Assembly (NCBI RefSeq): GCF_014204915.1 | Contig: NZ_JACHMH010000001.1 | Coordinates: 7,031,501 to 7,095,500, forward strand | DNA: 64,000 nucleotides | Direction: 5' to 3' | DNA from: Crossiella cryophila | GTDB taxonomy: Bacteria > Actinomycetota > Actinomycetes > Mycobacteriales > Pseudonocardiaceae | Part shown: piece by piece, positions 15,187 to 25,021 of the stretch | How the letters are laid out: each line of letters begins with the position of its first letter | Numbering within the stretch: the stretch's first letter is position 1 | Notes under the pieces: model-generated | The model's database searches: none | Seen by the model: the letters and a program-made list of their open reading frames with translations, nothing else | What the model was told of the DNA's origin: nothing | Made by a program: the position numbers and the translations under genes

Positions 15187-18171
15187 ATGCGCTTTCAGCT
15201 CCTGGGTCCGGTTGCCGTGCTCGACTCGGCGGACCGGCCCATCGCCCTGCCGGGGGCACGGGCCAGGGCGGTGCTGGCGTTGCTGGCGCTGGCCGCGCCC
15301 GGGGTGGTGACGCGGGCCCGGTTGCTGGAGACGGTGTGGGTGGACGGGACCGCCAAGGATCCGGTGAACGCGTTGCTGGTGCAGGTGGCCAAGCTGCGGG
15401 CTGCACTGTCCACTGTGGAGGTGGAGCCGCGGTTGCTGTCCGAGCCCGGCGGGTACCGGCTGGTGGTGCGGCCGGGTGAGCTGGACGTGGCCGAGTTCGC
15501 CGCCGAACTCGCGCGGGGGAGGGCGGAACTGGCGCTGGGGCGGCACTACGCGGCCGCGACCATCCTGCGGGGCGCGCTCAACCGCTGGCGGGGGCCCGCG
15601 CTGGCGGGGCTGGAGCTGGCCGGTGGCGAGCGGGCGCGGCTGACCGAGCAGCGGCTGGCCGCGGTGGAGGCGGTGGCCGAGGCGGAACTGGCGCTGGGCG
15701 AGCACACCGCGTTGATCCCGGAACTGGCCGCGCTGACCACCGAACACCCGCTGCGGGAGCGGCTGGCCGGACTGTTGATGACCGCGTTGCACCGGGCTGG
15801 ACGGCGACCCGAGGCACTGCACGTCTACGCCTCGCTGCGGGAGCGGCTGGCCGAGGAACTCGGGGTCGAGCCGGGGGCGGAACTGCGGCACCTGCACCTG
15901 GACCTCCTCCGTGCCGAACACGGGGAATCGCCGCAGCAGCAGGGGAATCTGCCGCTGCCGCTGGGTGGGCTGATCGGGCGGGAGCACGAGCTGGCGGGGC
16001 TGACCGGACTGCTCGACCGGCACCGCCTGGTCACGTTGTGCGGGCCCGGCGGGGTGGGCAAGACCCGCACCGCGCAGGAGGTCGCGCATCGCTCGCGCGG
16101 GCCGTATCCGGACGGGGTGTGGCTGGTGGAGCTGGCCGCGTTGCCCAGGGACGGACAGGTCGCCGAGGCGATCAACGCCACCCTGCTGCCCGAGGAGGGC
16201 GATACCGGCGCCGGGCGGGCCGGGCCGGTGCTTGACCGGTTGCTGGCCTACCTGCGGGACCGGGATCTGTTGCTGCTGCTGGACAACTGCGAGCACGTGG
16301 TGGCCGACGCGGCCGCGGTGGCGCGCACCCTGCTCGGGCACTGTCCCCGGGTGCGGGTGCTGGCCACCAGCCGGGAGGCGCTGGGCGTGGCCGGGGAACG
16401 GCTCGCCCCGCTGCGGCCATTGCCGGTGGCGGCGGCGGTCACGTTGTTCCGGGACCGGGCCGAGGCACTGGCCCCTGCCCTGCCCGCCGACGCGGCCACC
16501 GGTGCGGCGATCCGGCGGGTGTGCGCGCGGCTGGACGGGTTGCCGCTGGCGGTGGAACTGGCCGCGGCGCGCACCCGGCTGCTGCCGGTTGCCGAGATCG
16601 AGGCCCGGCTGGATGACCGGTTCCGGTTGCTGGACAACACTTCCCGGCACGCGCCTGCCCGGCACCACACCCTGCGGGCGGTGCTGGACTGGAGTTTCGA
16701 GCTGCTGCCGGAGGTGGAGCGGCGGGTCTTCGGCGCGCTGTCGGTCTTCCACGGCGGGGCCAGCCTGGCCGCGGCGGAACTGGTGTGCGCGGAGCCGGAT
16801 CTGCCGCCCGGTGCGGTGCTCGGCGTGCTGGCCAGGCTGGTGGACAAGTCGTTGCTGACCCCGGTGCCGGCGCCCGGCGGCACCCGCTTCCGGATGCTGG
16901 AGACGATAAGGGACTACGCGCGCTCCACTGTGGACGGTGAGCGGGAGATCGAGCTGCGGGACCGGCACGCGCGGGCGATGCTGGCGCTGGCCACCGAGGT
17001 CGGCGAGCAGCTGGCCGGGCCACGCCAGCACGAGCTGATGACCAGGGTGCTCGACGAGCTGCCGGACCTGCGCGGCGCGAGCACCTGGCTGCTCAGCCGC
17101 AAGGCGAGCACCCGCGCGCTCAGGCTGCACGCGCTGCTGGGCTACTTCTGGTACATCAGCGGCCGGGAGGCCGAGGGCTGCGAATGGCTCGGGCGGGCGG
17201 TGGACTGCCACGACGCCCACCCCGAACCCGACGCCGAGTATCCGCTCGCGCTCGCGTTGGGCTGGCTCGGCTGGTTCGGCAAGCTCTCCGGCGGGCTGGC
17301 CGACCCGTGGGCCGCCGCCGAACGGTTGCGCCGGATGTGGCTGACCACCGACCACCCGATGCTCAAGCGCGGCACCGCGGTGGCGGTGGCCGCGCTCGCC
17401 GTGCAGCTGCGCGCGCCGGCGGAGGCGGCGGTCTGCCTGGCCGAGGCGGAGACCGCGCTGGCCGCGGAGACCAGGCCCTGGCTGCGCTCGGTGCTGGACG
17501 GCGTCTGGTCGGAAAAACACCGCAGGGACGGCAATCTGGCCGCCGCGATCACCGCCGCCGAACGCGGGCTGGCCTTCTCCGAGCGGGCAGGCGACCACTT
17601 CGGCATCGTCTACTCCCAGCTCCGCCTCGGCGATGCCGAGGAGCACGCCGGGCACCTGGCCAGGGCGCGGGCGCGCTGGTCGGCGGCCAGGGACACCGCG
17701 GCGGCCGGGCACGCCCCGGTCAAGGGCGGCTACGCCCAGCTGCGCCTGGCCTACCTCGACCTCCAGCTCAGCCCGGACGAGGCGGCCGGTGGGCTGATCG
17801 CGGTGCAGCGCATCGCCGAGGAACTGGCCGCCGACGACCTGCGGGCCGCGGCCACCAACCTGCTCGGCCTCGCCTACCGCCGCCTCGGCGAGACCACCGC
17901 CGCCCGCGCCGCCTTCCGCGCGGTGTGCGGGCAGAGCCGGGCGCACCCGATCCGGGCCGCGGTGGCGGCGGCGCACCTGGCGCTGCTCGAACCCGGCGCG
18001 GACCGGTGGGTGGCGCGGTCGCGGGAGGCGGTGCGGGCGGTCACCGATGTGCTGCCAAGGGCGGCGCTGCTGGCGTTGCTGCGGCGGGAGGCCGAGGCCG
18101 TCTGCCTGGACCCGGTGCGCGCGGTGCTGCCCGCGCACCCGCGCACCACCGCGCTGGCCGCCCTGGTCTGA
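15187..18171 (+). CDS. AfsR/SARP-type regulator with BTAD, NB-ARC and TPR-like domains
   Basis: A 994-residue STAND regulator. It has an OmpR-like winged helix (1-95), a bacterial transcriptional activation domain (about 98-243) and an NTPase module with Walker A GPGGVGKT at 286-293, Walker B LLLLLDNCEH near 360 and LATSREAL after it. A long helical repeat C-terminus is rich in TPR-like AAxxxAERGLAFSE units. Such proteins activate promoters with direct heptamer repeats, often in antibiotic clusters, after ATP-dependent oligomerisation. The start at ATG 15187 fits the family's MRFQLLGPV opening. No complete biosynthetic cluster surrounds it, so its targets are unknown. Confidence 0.87.
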   Translation: MRFQLLGPVAVLDSADRPIALPGARARAVLALLALAAPGVVTRARLLETVWVDGTAKDPVNALLVQVAKLRAALSTVEVEPRLLSEPGGYRLVVRPGELDVAEFAAELARGRAELALGRHYAAATILRGALNRWRGPALAGLELAGGERARLTEQRLAAVEAVAEAELALGEHTALIPELAALTTEHPLRERLAGLLMTALHRAGRRPEALHVYASLRERLAEELGVEPGAELRHLHLDLLRAEHGESPQQQGNLPLPLGGLIGREHELAGLTGLLDRHRLVTLCGPGGVGKTRTAQEVAHRSRGPYPDGVWLVELAALPRDGQVAEAINATLLPEEGDTGAGRAGPVLDRLLAYLRDRDLLLLLDNCEHVVADAAAVARTLLGHCPRVRVLATSREALGVAGERLAPLRPLPVAAAVTLFRDRAEALAPALPADAATGAAIRRVCARLDGLPLAVELAAARTRLLPVAEIEARLDDRFRLLDNTSRHAPARHHTLRAVLDWSFELLPEVERRVFGALSVFHGGASLAAAELVCAEPDLPPGAVLGVLARLVDKSLLTPVPAPGGTRFRMLETIRDYARSTVDGEREIELRDRHARAMLALATEVGEQLAGPRQHELMTRVLDELPDLRGASTWLLSRKASTRALRLHALLGYFWYISGREAEGCEWLGRAVDCHDAHPEPDAEYPLALALGWLGWFGKLSGGLADPWAAAERLRRMWLTTDHPMLKRGTAVAVAALAVQLRAPAEAAVCLAEAETALAAETRPWLRSVLDGVWSEKHRRDGNLAAAITAAERGLAFSERAGDHFGIVYSQLRLGDAEEHAGHLARARARWSAARDTAAAGHAPVKGGYAQLRLAYLDLQLSPDEAAGGLIAVQRIAEELAADDLRAAATNLLGLAYRRLGETTAARAAFRAVCGQSRAHPIRAAVAAAHLALLEPGADRWVARSREAVRAVTDVLPRAALLALLRREAEAVCLDPVRAVLPAHPRTTALAALV

Positions 18172-18172
18172 C

Positions 18173-19462
18173 TCAGACCCGTGCGCCCACCAGCAGGTTC
18201 TCGATCAGGGTCGCGGCGGTGACGCCTGCGTCCTTGGCGCGGTAGCCGGCGGCCAGCCCGGTGGCGCTGGCCGCGTAGCCGGGGTTGGCCAGCAGCGTGC
18301 GCACCGCCGCCCGGATGGCCCGCTCCGAGGGCTTTCCGGTGCGCAGGTTGATCCCGGCGCCGGTGCGGGCCACCCTGGCGGCCACCTCGGGCTTGTCCTC
18401 GCTGCCCCCGGCCACCACCAGCGGCACCCCGTACGAGAGCGCCTTCTGCACGCCGCCGAAGCCACCGTTGGTGATCATCGCGGACAGCTCGGGCAGCAGC
18501 CGGTCGTGTGGCAGGAACGGGGCCAGCAACGCGTTGCGCGGCGGGTCGGGCACCTGGTGCGCGCCGGTGCCCGCGACCACCAGGACGTCCTCCTCGGCCA
18601 GGGCGCGCAGAGTGGGCAGCACCAGGTGGTCCAGGTCGGTGTCGGCCACGGTGCCCTGGGTGACGTGCACGATCGGCCGCCGGGCCGCGGCCAGTTCCGG
18701 CCACCAGGCGGGGAGCCGGGCGGGCGGCGGCGGGTCCAGCAGCGCGCCGACGAACTTCACCTGCGGCGGCAGGGTGCTGCGCGGGTGCTCGAACTCGGCC
18801 ACCCCGTTCTGCAGGTGCAGGTGCCGGGACACCGAGCCGATCGCCCTGGCCGCGGGTGCGGGCAGGCCGAGGGCGCGGTGCAGCTGGTCGCGGTGGGCCA
18901 GCACCGGCCGGAACACGATCCGGTCCAGCACGAACCGCAGCGCCTGGTCCCGGAACCGGTGCAGTGGGCTGGTGCCGGGGGCCAGGCCGGGGCCGAAGGG
19001 CGGCACGTCCGGGTCGGGCAGCATCAGCGGGCTGGTGCCCACGCTGATCGCGGGCGGGCCGCCTAGCAGGTCCAGCACGGCCGCGCCACCGTAGGAGCTG
19101 TCGTAGATCAGTGCGTCTACCGACCGGTCGGTAGAGAGTGCGCGCAGGTCGGCGACCTGAGCCGGGATCGGGTCGAGGAAGATCCGCCTCATGTCGAAGC
19201 GCAGCTGGGCCAGGCCGCGCAGCCTGGCCCGCTCCGGGAACAGCTCGTCGATGGAGCGGCCGAGGTGGTCGTGTTCGGCGTTCATCGGCGCGAACCCGGC
19301 GCCGGTGGCGGTGATCCGCTCGGCGAAGACCCGTCCGGTGCACCAGGTGACCCGGTGCCCGCGCTCGACGAGGGCGCGCGCGATGGGCAGCAGCGGGCCG
19401 ACGTGGCCCGGCACCGGCATGGTGGCGAAGATGATCTGACGACTTCGGGTGCTGCTCGACAT
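18173..19462 (-). CDS. MGT-type glycosyltransferase (GT1)
   Basis: A 429-residue GT-B fold enzyme. The N-terminal acceptor domain opens with IIFATMPVPGHVGPLLPIARAL. The C-terminal donor site is MITNGGFGGVQKALSYGVPLV followed by the nucleotide-sugar loop GSEDKPEVAARV, as in macrolide and UDP-sugar transferases. It glycosylates a small hydrophobic acceptor, possibly for detoxification or natural-product decoration. It converges on the AfsR gene end to end and is divergent from the two-component operon. Ribosome site weak (GGTGCGG). Confidence 0.85.
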   Translation of the reverse strand: MSSSTRSRQIIFATMPVPGHVGPLLPIARALVERGHRVTWCTGRVFAERITATGAGFAPMNAEHDHLGRSIDELFPERARLRGLAQLRFDMRRIFLDPIPAQVADLRALSTDRSVDALIYDSSYGGAAVLDLLGGPPAISVGTSPLMLPDPDVPPFGPGLAPGTSPLHRFRDQALRFVLDRIVFRPVLAHRDQLHRALGLPAPAARAIGSVSRHLHLQNGVAEFEHPRSTLPPQVKFVGALLDPPPPARLPAWWPELAAARRPIVHVTQGTVADTDLDHLVLPTLRALAEEDVLVVAGTGAHQVPDPPRNALLAPFLPHDRLLPELSAMITNGGFGGVQKALSYGVPLVVAGGSEDKPEVAARVARTGAGINLRTGKPSERAIRAAVRTLLANPGYAASATGLAAGYRAKDAGVTAATLIENLLVGARV

Positions 19463-19544
19463 GGCCGCACCAGATCAGCCGCGGCTTTCCGGATCCTTTC
19501 CGCGCACGTCAGCCGGGGTGGCGCCGGCGTGCGAGGATGCGCGC

Positions 19545-20210
19545 GTGCGAGTGCTGTTGGTTGAGGACGACGAGCCGATCGCCGAATCGCTGCGCCGGGG
19601 CCTGCGCCGCTACGGCTTCGAGGTCGACTGGGTGCGCACCGGCGCCGAGGCGCTGGCCGCGGCCGAGGCGGAGCTGGTGCTGCTGGACCTCGGACTGCCG
19701 GACACCGACGGGCTGGACGTGTGCCGGGAACTGCGGGCGCGTGGGGACGTGCCGATCATCGTGATCAGCGCGCGCAGCGACGAGGTCGACCGGGTGGTCG
19801 GGCTGGAGATCGGCGCGGACGACTACGTCACCAAGCCGTTCGGCGTGCGCGAGGTGATCGCCCGGATGCGGGCCGTGCTGCGCCGGGTCCGCCCGCCGGA
19901 GGCCGCCGCGCAGGCCCAGCCGGACCGGTACGGGCAGCTCACCCTCGATCGGCGCGGCCGACGCTCCTATTTGGACGGTGCGGAGGTGTTGCTGACGCCC
20001 AAGGAGTACGACCTGCTGGCCTTCCTCACCGAGGAGCCGGGCGCGGTGTTCACCAGGGAACAGATCATGGAAGCGGTCTGGGACGCCAACTGGTTCGGTC
20101 CAACCAAGACCCTGGACGTGCACATCGGCTCGCTGCGGCGGAAGTTCCCCGGCGCCTTCGCCATCGAGACCGTGCGCGGGGTCGGCTTCCGGCTGGTCGT
20201 CTCCGCATGA
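19545..20210 (+). CDS. OmpR-family response regulator
   Basis: A 221-residue regulator with receiver domain (VLLVEDDEPIAESLRR; phospho-acceptor Asp in LVLLDLGLPDTDG; conserved Lys in DDYVTKPF) and C-terminal winged helix (LTPKEYDLLAFLTEEPGAVFTREQIMEAVW). The start is GTG 19545, where the receiver fold begins. Its TGA overlaps the ATG of the histidine kinase gene (ATGA), so the two are co-translated. Confidence 0.92.
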   Translation: MRVLLVEDDEPIAESLRRGLRRYGFEVDWVRTGAEALAAAEAELVLLDLGLPDTDGLDVCRELRARGDVPIIVISARSDEVDRVVGLEIGADDYVTKPFGVREVIARMRAVLRRVRPPEAAAQAQPDRYGQLTLDRRGRRSYLDGAEVLLTPKEYDLLAFLTEEPGAVFTREQIMEAVWDANWFGPTKTLDVHIGSLRRKFPGAFAIETVRGVGFRLVVSA

Positions 20211-21556
20211 TCCGCCAGCTGGTCGCCAGCTACGTGCTGCTCATCGCGCTGGCCATCGCCGCGTTCACCGTGCCGGTGGCCTTCACCCTCACCGCCCAGC
20301 TGGAAGGCGACCTGGAACTGTCCGTGCGCCGGGAGGCCGACACGGTCGCGCTGCTGCTGGCCGCCCCGGACGAGCCCTCCCGGCAGGCTCTCGACCGGTT
20401 GGTAGGCGCGTACCAGCAGCAGACCCTGGGCCGGATCGAACTGCTGCCAGCCGACTCCCCGGAAGCCAAGGCAGGCACCAACTCCGCGCGGTGGACCCAC
20501 TCCCCCGTGCTCGGCGCGGACGCCCTGGTGCTCACCGTCCCGGCCCGCCGACCGGACGGGACCGTCGCCGGTTCGGTGCGGGTGCACTACCCGGAGGCCC
20601 CCCTCGAACGGCGGCTGTGGCAGATCTGGGGTTTCCGCGCCGCACTGGCCATCGGCGTGCTGGTGGTGGCGGCCGCGGCCGGTGTGCTGGTGGCACGCAG
20701 GCTGACCCGGCCACTGCGGGAGCTGACCAGGATGGCCGCCCGGTTCAGCGACGGCGACCTGCGCGCCCGCTCGGCCGAGACCGGCCCACCCGAGACCCGC
20801 ACCCTGGCCCGCACCCTCAACTCCGGCGCGCAACGACTGGGCACCCTGGTCGACGCGCAACGCGCCTTCGTCGCCGACGCCTCGCACCAGCTGCGCACCC
20901 CGCTGACCGCGCTGCGGCTGTCCCTGGACAACATCGGCGAGGAGGTCACCGACGAGCACACCCGCGAGGACGTGGACACCGCCACCGCCGAGGTGGTGCG
21001 GATGAGCAGGCTGGTCAACGGTCTGCTCGCACTGGCCAAGGCCGAGGGCCAGGTCGCCGCGCCGGAACCGGTCGGCGTGGCCGAGCTGGTCAGGGACCGG
21101 TTCGAGGTGTGGACGCCGGTGGCCGCCGAACGCGGACTGCGGCTGCTGGCCGAACTGCCCGAGGAGGACCCGCACGCGCTGGCCGCGCCCGGCCACCTGG
21201 AACAGGTGCTGGACAACGTGCTCTCCAACGCCATCGAGGTCTCCCCCGACGGCGGCGCGGTCACCGTGCGCGCCACCGCCGAGGGCGACCGGGTGACCCT
21301 GGTCGTGCTGGATGAGGGACCCGGCCTGTCCGAGGCGGAACGGGCCAGGGCCTTCGACCGGTTCTGGCGTGGTCAGGGGCTGACCGGCCGGGGTGGCTCG
21401 GGGCTGGGCCTGGCCATCGTGAAGCAGCTGATCGCCGACGCCGCCGGGAGCGTGCGGCTGGAACCGGCTCCCGGCGGCGGACTGGCGGTGTGGATCACCC
21501 TGCGGGCGGCGGGGCGCGGGGTTACTTCTCCGGCATCGCCGAGGAGTGGTGGGTGA
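20207..21556 (+). CDS. Sensor histidine kinase
   Basis: A 449-residue membrane kinase. TM1 spans about residues 9-30, followed by an extracytoplasmic sensor loop (31-140), TM2 (about 143-163) and HAMP (RRLTRPLRELTRMAARFSDG). The HisKA phospho-acceptor His227 is in ADASHQLRTPLTALRL, and HATPase_c follows with N-box LDNVLSNAIEVSP and G-boxes DEGPGL and GSGLGLAIVKQL. It pairs with the response regulator immediately upstream; the signal is unknown. The last 35 bases overlap the convergent SnoaL-like gene. Confidence 0.92.
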   Translation: MIRQLVASYVLLIALAIAAFTVPVAFTLTAQLEGDLELSVRREADTVALLLAAPDEPSRQALDRLVGAYQQQTLGRIELLPADSPEAKAGTNSARWTHSPVLGADALVLTVPARRPDGTVAGSVRVHYPEAPLERRLWQIWGFRAALAIGVLVVAAAAGVLVARRLTRPLRELTRMAARFSDGDLRARSAETGPPETRTLARTLNSGAQRLGTLVDAQRAFVADASHQLRTPLTALRLSLDNIGEEVTDEHTREDVDTATAEVVRMSRLVNGLLALAKAEGQVAAPEPVGVAELVRDRFEVWTPVAAERGLRLLAELPEEDPHALAAPGHLEQVLDNVLSNAIEVSPDGGAVTVRATAEGDRVTLVVLDEGPGLSEAERARAFDRFWRGQGLTGRGGSGLGLAIVKQLIADAAGSVRLEPAPGGGLAVWITLRAAGRGVTSPASPRSGG

Positions 21557-22049
21557 CGATCAGCCACTGGCCGCGGACCTTCTCGTAGACGTAGCTGAAG
21601 CGAGCGTCCACAGTGGACCCGTCGCTGAAGCTGAAGCGGTAGGTGCCGTTGCTGGTGGCGGTGTTCCGGTCCAGCACGGTGATGGTGGAGCTGAGGATCC
21701 GGCCGCTGGGCCGCTTGGTCAGGAAGGTCTCGAAGTAGCGCACGATGCCCGCCCGGTTGGTGCGCACCTCGTTGGAGACTGTGGGCAGCAGCACCGCGTT
21801 GGGCGCGTACAGGTCGGCCACCACGTCCGGCTTGCCGGTGGCCAGCGCGGCGTTCCACTTGCCGAACAGCGCCGCTACCTCCCGCTCGGTCGGTTTGCCG
21901 CCGAGGTGCAGGCCGACCTCCCAGCCGGGCGCGCTGCCCGCGGGCTGGGGCTGGGCGAGTGCGGTGCCGGTGAACGCGGTGGCCGTGACGGTGGCCAGTA
22001 ACGCGGTGCTGACCGCCGCGACCCGAACACCCTTGCTGATACGACGCAT
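21522..22049 (-). CDS. Secreted SgcJ/EcaC-type SnoaL-like protein
   Basis: A 175-residue protein. An RR-containing n-region (MRRISKGVRVAAVSTALLAT) and hydrophobic core end near residue 31 at ALAQP. The mature part has the NTF2-like fold of the SgcJ/EcaC/CaMKII-association family (ALFGKWNAALATGKPDVVADLY, FETFLTKRPSGRI, WLIVTHHSSAMP). Such proteins bind small ligands and few have a proven activity. The ATG at 22049 has AGAGGAGAAAC upstream; an in-frame upstream ATG would disrupt the signal peptide. Its 3' end is antisense to the kinase gene end. Confidence 0.8.
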   Translation of the reverse strand: MRRISKGVRVAAVSTALLATVTATAFTGTALAQPQPAGSAPGWEVGLHLGGKPTEREVAALFGKWNAALATGKPDVVADLYAPNAVLLPTVSNEVRTNRAGIVRYFETFLTKRPSGRILSSTITVLDRNTATSNGTYRFSFSDGSTVDARFSYVYEKVRGQWLIVTHHSSAMPEK

Positions 22050-22215
22050 TGTTTCTCCTCTGTCCCGCTCAGTGGTGCTGATCTCCACTTTCGAGTGAGG
22101 CGGCTAGCGTCAGGACAGGCGATGGACAACGCCGAGTAAGGACATCACCAATTCGTGGAAGTGGGCCGGGAGAAATCCGGTCGCGTGACCCGGACCGGTG
22201 GCCGAGGATGTGGCC

Positions 22216-22689
22216 ATGCAGGCGATCGTCCAGTGCGTCCAGACCTCGTGGACGAAGCTGTCCAGGGGCGGGCCCGAGGCCGCCCGCCGCAACGCGGCGC
22301 CGACCGCGTTCCCGCTGCCGTCACGACGACCGCCGTTCGTGCACGAGGTCCGGATGGACGAGCAGGGCGACTTCCAGCCGCGGTTCGACATCCGGGACGA
22401 AGAGCGCCCGGACTCGCCGGTGAAGCTGACGGCGGCCGACGGGCTGCTGCGGGTGCGGGTCGAGGTGACGCCGTACGGGATGCCGCGCCGCTGGCGACGC
22501 CCGCCCGCGCGGCGGATCGGACCGGGTGAGTGGCTGCGCTGGCAGGTCAACTACCGGTTCGTCGGCTGTTGCAGCGGCGAGTGGAACTACCGGCTGGACA
22601 CGCTCAACATCGGCTACGGCGTCGAGGGGGCCGAGGTCTTCCTTGGCACGCCAACGCACATCGTGGACGAACGGGCCGAGCTGTTCTGA
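22216..22689 (+). CDS. Hypothetical protein upstream of the beta-propeller gene
   Basis: A 157-residue soluble protein that I do not recognise. The N-terminal 45 residues are basic and low complexity. The rest is beta-rich, with WLRWQVNYRFVGCCSGEWNYRLDT and LGTPTHIVDERAELF. The ATG at 22216 follows GAGG at a normal distance; GTG 22198 is an alternative. It is separated by only 22 bases from the beta-propeller gene, so it is probably the first gene of the hypothetical-propeller-P450 operon. Confidence 0.55.
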   Translation: MQAIVQCVQTSWTKLSRGGPEAARRNAAPTAFPLPSRRPPFVHEVRMDEQGDFQPRFDIRDEERPDSPVKLTAADGLLRVRVEVTPYGMPRRWRRPPARRIGPGEWLRWQVNYRFVGCCSGEWNYRLDTLNIGYGVEGAEVFLGTPTHIVDERAELF

Positions 22690-22711
22690 CCCGCACCGGA
22701 TACGGTGACGT

Positions 22712-25021
22712 GTGACTGACGAAGAGGCCGACTGGAGCGGGCGTCTCGACCGGCTGCTGACGGAGCCCGGATTCCTCGCGGCCGCCTCGGTGCCCGCGTT
22801 GCTGCGCCGCCGTCAGCACACCACGGACCCGGCGACGCTGACGACACTCGCGGCGGTGGAACTGGCCGCCAACGCCTGGCACTCCGATGCCGACCGCCTG
22901 GACGCCCTGCACGTGGCAGCGCTCAAGGTCGGCCATCACCCGCTCGCGGACCGGCTGCGCCGACCGAACGGTTGGCACGCGCGCAACGCGCTGTGGCGCG
23001 GCACCCCACACCTGGTGGTGGAGCACAGCAGTGCCTATCCGCATCCCCTGGCGGCGGTGCCGATGCCGGACGGCTCCATGCTGCTCGCCAGCACCGGTGC
23101 GGGATACGTCGTCCGGCTGCGGGATGTCAGCACCGGTGAGCCGCGAGCCGAACTCCGCGGCCACACCGGGACCGTGCAAGCGCTGACCTCGCTGGTGCTG
23201 CCGGACGGGACCCTCGTGCTCGCCAGCGCGGGCGAGGACTGCCTGCGGCTGTGGCACCCGGCCACCGGTGAGCCGCACAGCCGGTTCGCCTACCCGCCCG
23301 GCGTGGACAAGGTGTACGACCTGGCGGTGCTGCCGATGCCGGACGGCACGGTACTGCTCGCGGGCGGCGGTCCCGGCCAGGCGGTGCGGCTGTGGGATCC
23401 GGCCACCGGCGAACTGCGCGCCGAACTCCTCGGCCACACCAACACGGTCTGGGCACTGGCGGTGCTGCCGATGCCCGATGGCCGCACCCTGCTCGCCAGT
23501 GGCGGCGACGACGGTGTGCTGCTGTGGGACCCGGTCACCGCCACCCGCTGCGACCTCCGGTTCCCGCTGCCCCAGTTCAACCGGGTGTACGCGCTGACGG
23601 CGCTGCCGATGCCCGACGGCACGGTGCTGCTCGCGGGCGCGGGCCATGACTACCACGGCAACCCCATGCTGAGCTTCAGCGAGCCGTGCGTGGTGCGGTT
23701 GTGGGATCCGGTCACCGGTGAGCTGCGCCGGGAACGGCACGGGCACCTCGGCCCGGTCCGCAGCCTCACCGCTGTCCGGGCGCCCGGTGGCGGCATGCTG
23801 CTGGCCAGTGCGGGCGAGGACCGGGCGGTGCGGCTGTGGGATCCCGCGACCGGGACCGAGCACAGCGCCCTGGAAGGCCATCCGGGCCGGGTGCACACCC
23901 TGGCCGCGGTGCCGACGGCCGACGGCGGCACCCTGCTCGCCACCGCGGGCGAGGACAGCTTCGTGCTGCGCAGTGCGGTCCGGCTCTGGGACCTGGCCGC
24001 CGGTGGCCCGCGCGGCACCGGCATCGGGCACACCGGCGAGGTGCGCGCACTGGCCGCGCTGCCGATGCCCGACGGCTCCACCCTGCTGGCCAGCGGCGGT
24101 GCCGATCACGTTGTGCGGCTGTGGGATCCGGTCACCGGCGAGCCGCACCGGGAGCTGCCCGGCCACGAACTCCCGGTCGCGGCGCTGATCACGATGCCGA
24201 TGCCGGACGGCGGCACCGCCCTGCTCAGCTCGGACAGCCGGACGGTGCGACGCTGGGACCTCGACTCGGGCACGGCGGAGACGGTGGCGCACGTGTCCCG
24301 GAAGGAGGACGGCGGGCATGAGCAGGCGGTGCTGGTGCTGCCGGATGGCACCCGGCTGCTCGCCCGCGGCGCGTGCCAGATCCGGGACGGCTACGACTAC
24401 GACGACGACTCGATGGACAAGTACGAGAAGTACGTGGACCTGCTGGAGGTCGGCAACCCGGCCTTCGACGGCGAGTACAGCTACGAACTCAACGGGCACA
24501 ACACCGAGAACATCGGCGCGCTGGCGATCGTGCCGGTGCCGGACGGCGTGCCGCTGATCGCCAGCGCCGAGGACGACGGCATCCGGCTGTGGCACCCGGT
24601 TTCCGGCGAGCTGGTGCGCAGGCTCGACCACCGCGACGTGCACGCCCTGGCACTGGTGCCGGGACCGGACGGCGGCACCCTGCTCGCGGCCGCCGCGGGC
24701 AGCCAGGTACGGCTGTGGGATCCGCTGACCGGGTTGCCGCACAACGAGTTCAGCGTCCCCGAACACTCGATCTGGGCGTTCGTCGCGGTACCGGCTCCCG
24801 ACGGCGGCACCCTGCTCGCCACCGCCGGACAGGATCGCGTGGTGCGGCTGTGGGATGCGGCCACTGGAGAACTCCGGCGCGAGTTGACCGGCCACACCGC
24901 CGGCGTGCACGCCCTGACCACCCTCACCCTGGCCGACGGCACGGTTCTGCTGGCCAGTGGCAGCGCGCACGGTGAGATCATCGTGTGGGAGCGAGGGAGC
25001 GCCGATGACACCGCAGGTTGA
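22712..25021 (+). CDS. Large WD40-type beta-propeller protein
   Basis: A 769-residue cytoplasmic protein with no signal peptide. About 100 helical N-terminal residues are followed by some 13 repeats of about 45-50 residues. The repeat ends in VRLWDPxTGEP and the next opens LAVLPMPDGxxLLASGG, a WD40-like unit with an unusual LPMPDG insert. The count suggests two fused propellers. Around residues 545-590 a repeat is broken by an acidic insert (YDYDDDSMDKYEKY). The GTG start at 22712 precedes VTDEEADW. The last 17 bases overlap the P450 gene, so the two are translationally coupled. It is probably a protein-interaction scaffold; the partner is unknown. Confidence 0.83.
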   Translation: MTDEEADWSGRLDRLLTEPGFLAAASVPALLRRRQHTTDPATLTTLAAVELAANAWHSDADRLDALHVAALKVGHHPLADRLRRPNGWHARNALWRGTPHLVVEHSSAYPHPLAAVPMPDGSMLLASTGAGYVVRLRDVSTGEPRAELRGHTGTVQALTSLVLPDGTLVLASAGEDCLRLWHPATGEPHSRFAYPPGVDKVYDLAVLPMPDGTVLLAGGGPGQAVRLWDPATGELRAELLGHTNTVWALAVLPMPDGRTLLASGGDDGVLLWDPVTATRCDLRFPLPQFNRVYALTALPMPDGTVLLAGAGHDYHGNPMLSFSEPCVVRLWDPVTGELRRERHGHLGPVRSLTAVRAPGGGMLLASAGEDRAVRLWDPATGTEHSALEGHPGRVHTLAAVPTADGGTLLATAGEDSFVLRSAVRLWDLAAGGPRGTGIGHTGEVRALAALPMPDGSTLLASGGADHVVRLWDPVTGEPHRELPGHELPVAALITMPMPDGGTALLSSDSRTVRRWDLDSGTAETVAHVSRKEDGGHEQAVLVLPDGTRLLARGACQIRDGYDYDDDSMDKYEKYVDLLEVGNPAFDGEYSYELNGHNTENIGALAIVPVPDGVPLIASAEDDGIRLWHPVSGELVRRLDHRDVHALALVPGPDGGTLLAAAAGSQVRLWDPLTGLPHNEFSVPEHSIWAFVAVPAPDGGTLLATAGQDRVVRLWDAATGELRRELTGHTAGVHALTTLTLADGTVLLASGSAHGEIIVWERGSADDTAG

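Noticed and set aside
15139-18138. A 999-codon open frame on the minus strand opposite the AfsR-type gene
   Set aside because: Its translation is Gln/Arg/Gly/Pro-rich low complexity without domains, as expected opposite a very GC-rich gene; the plus frame has clear BTAD and NB-ARC motifs.
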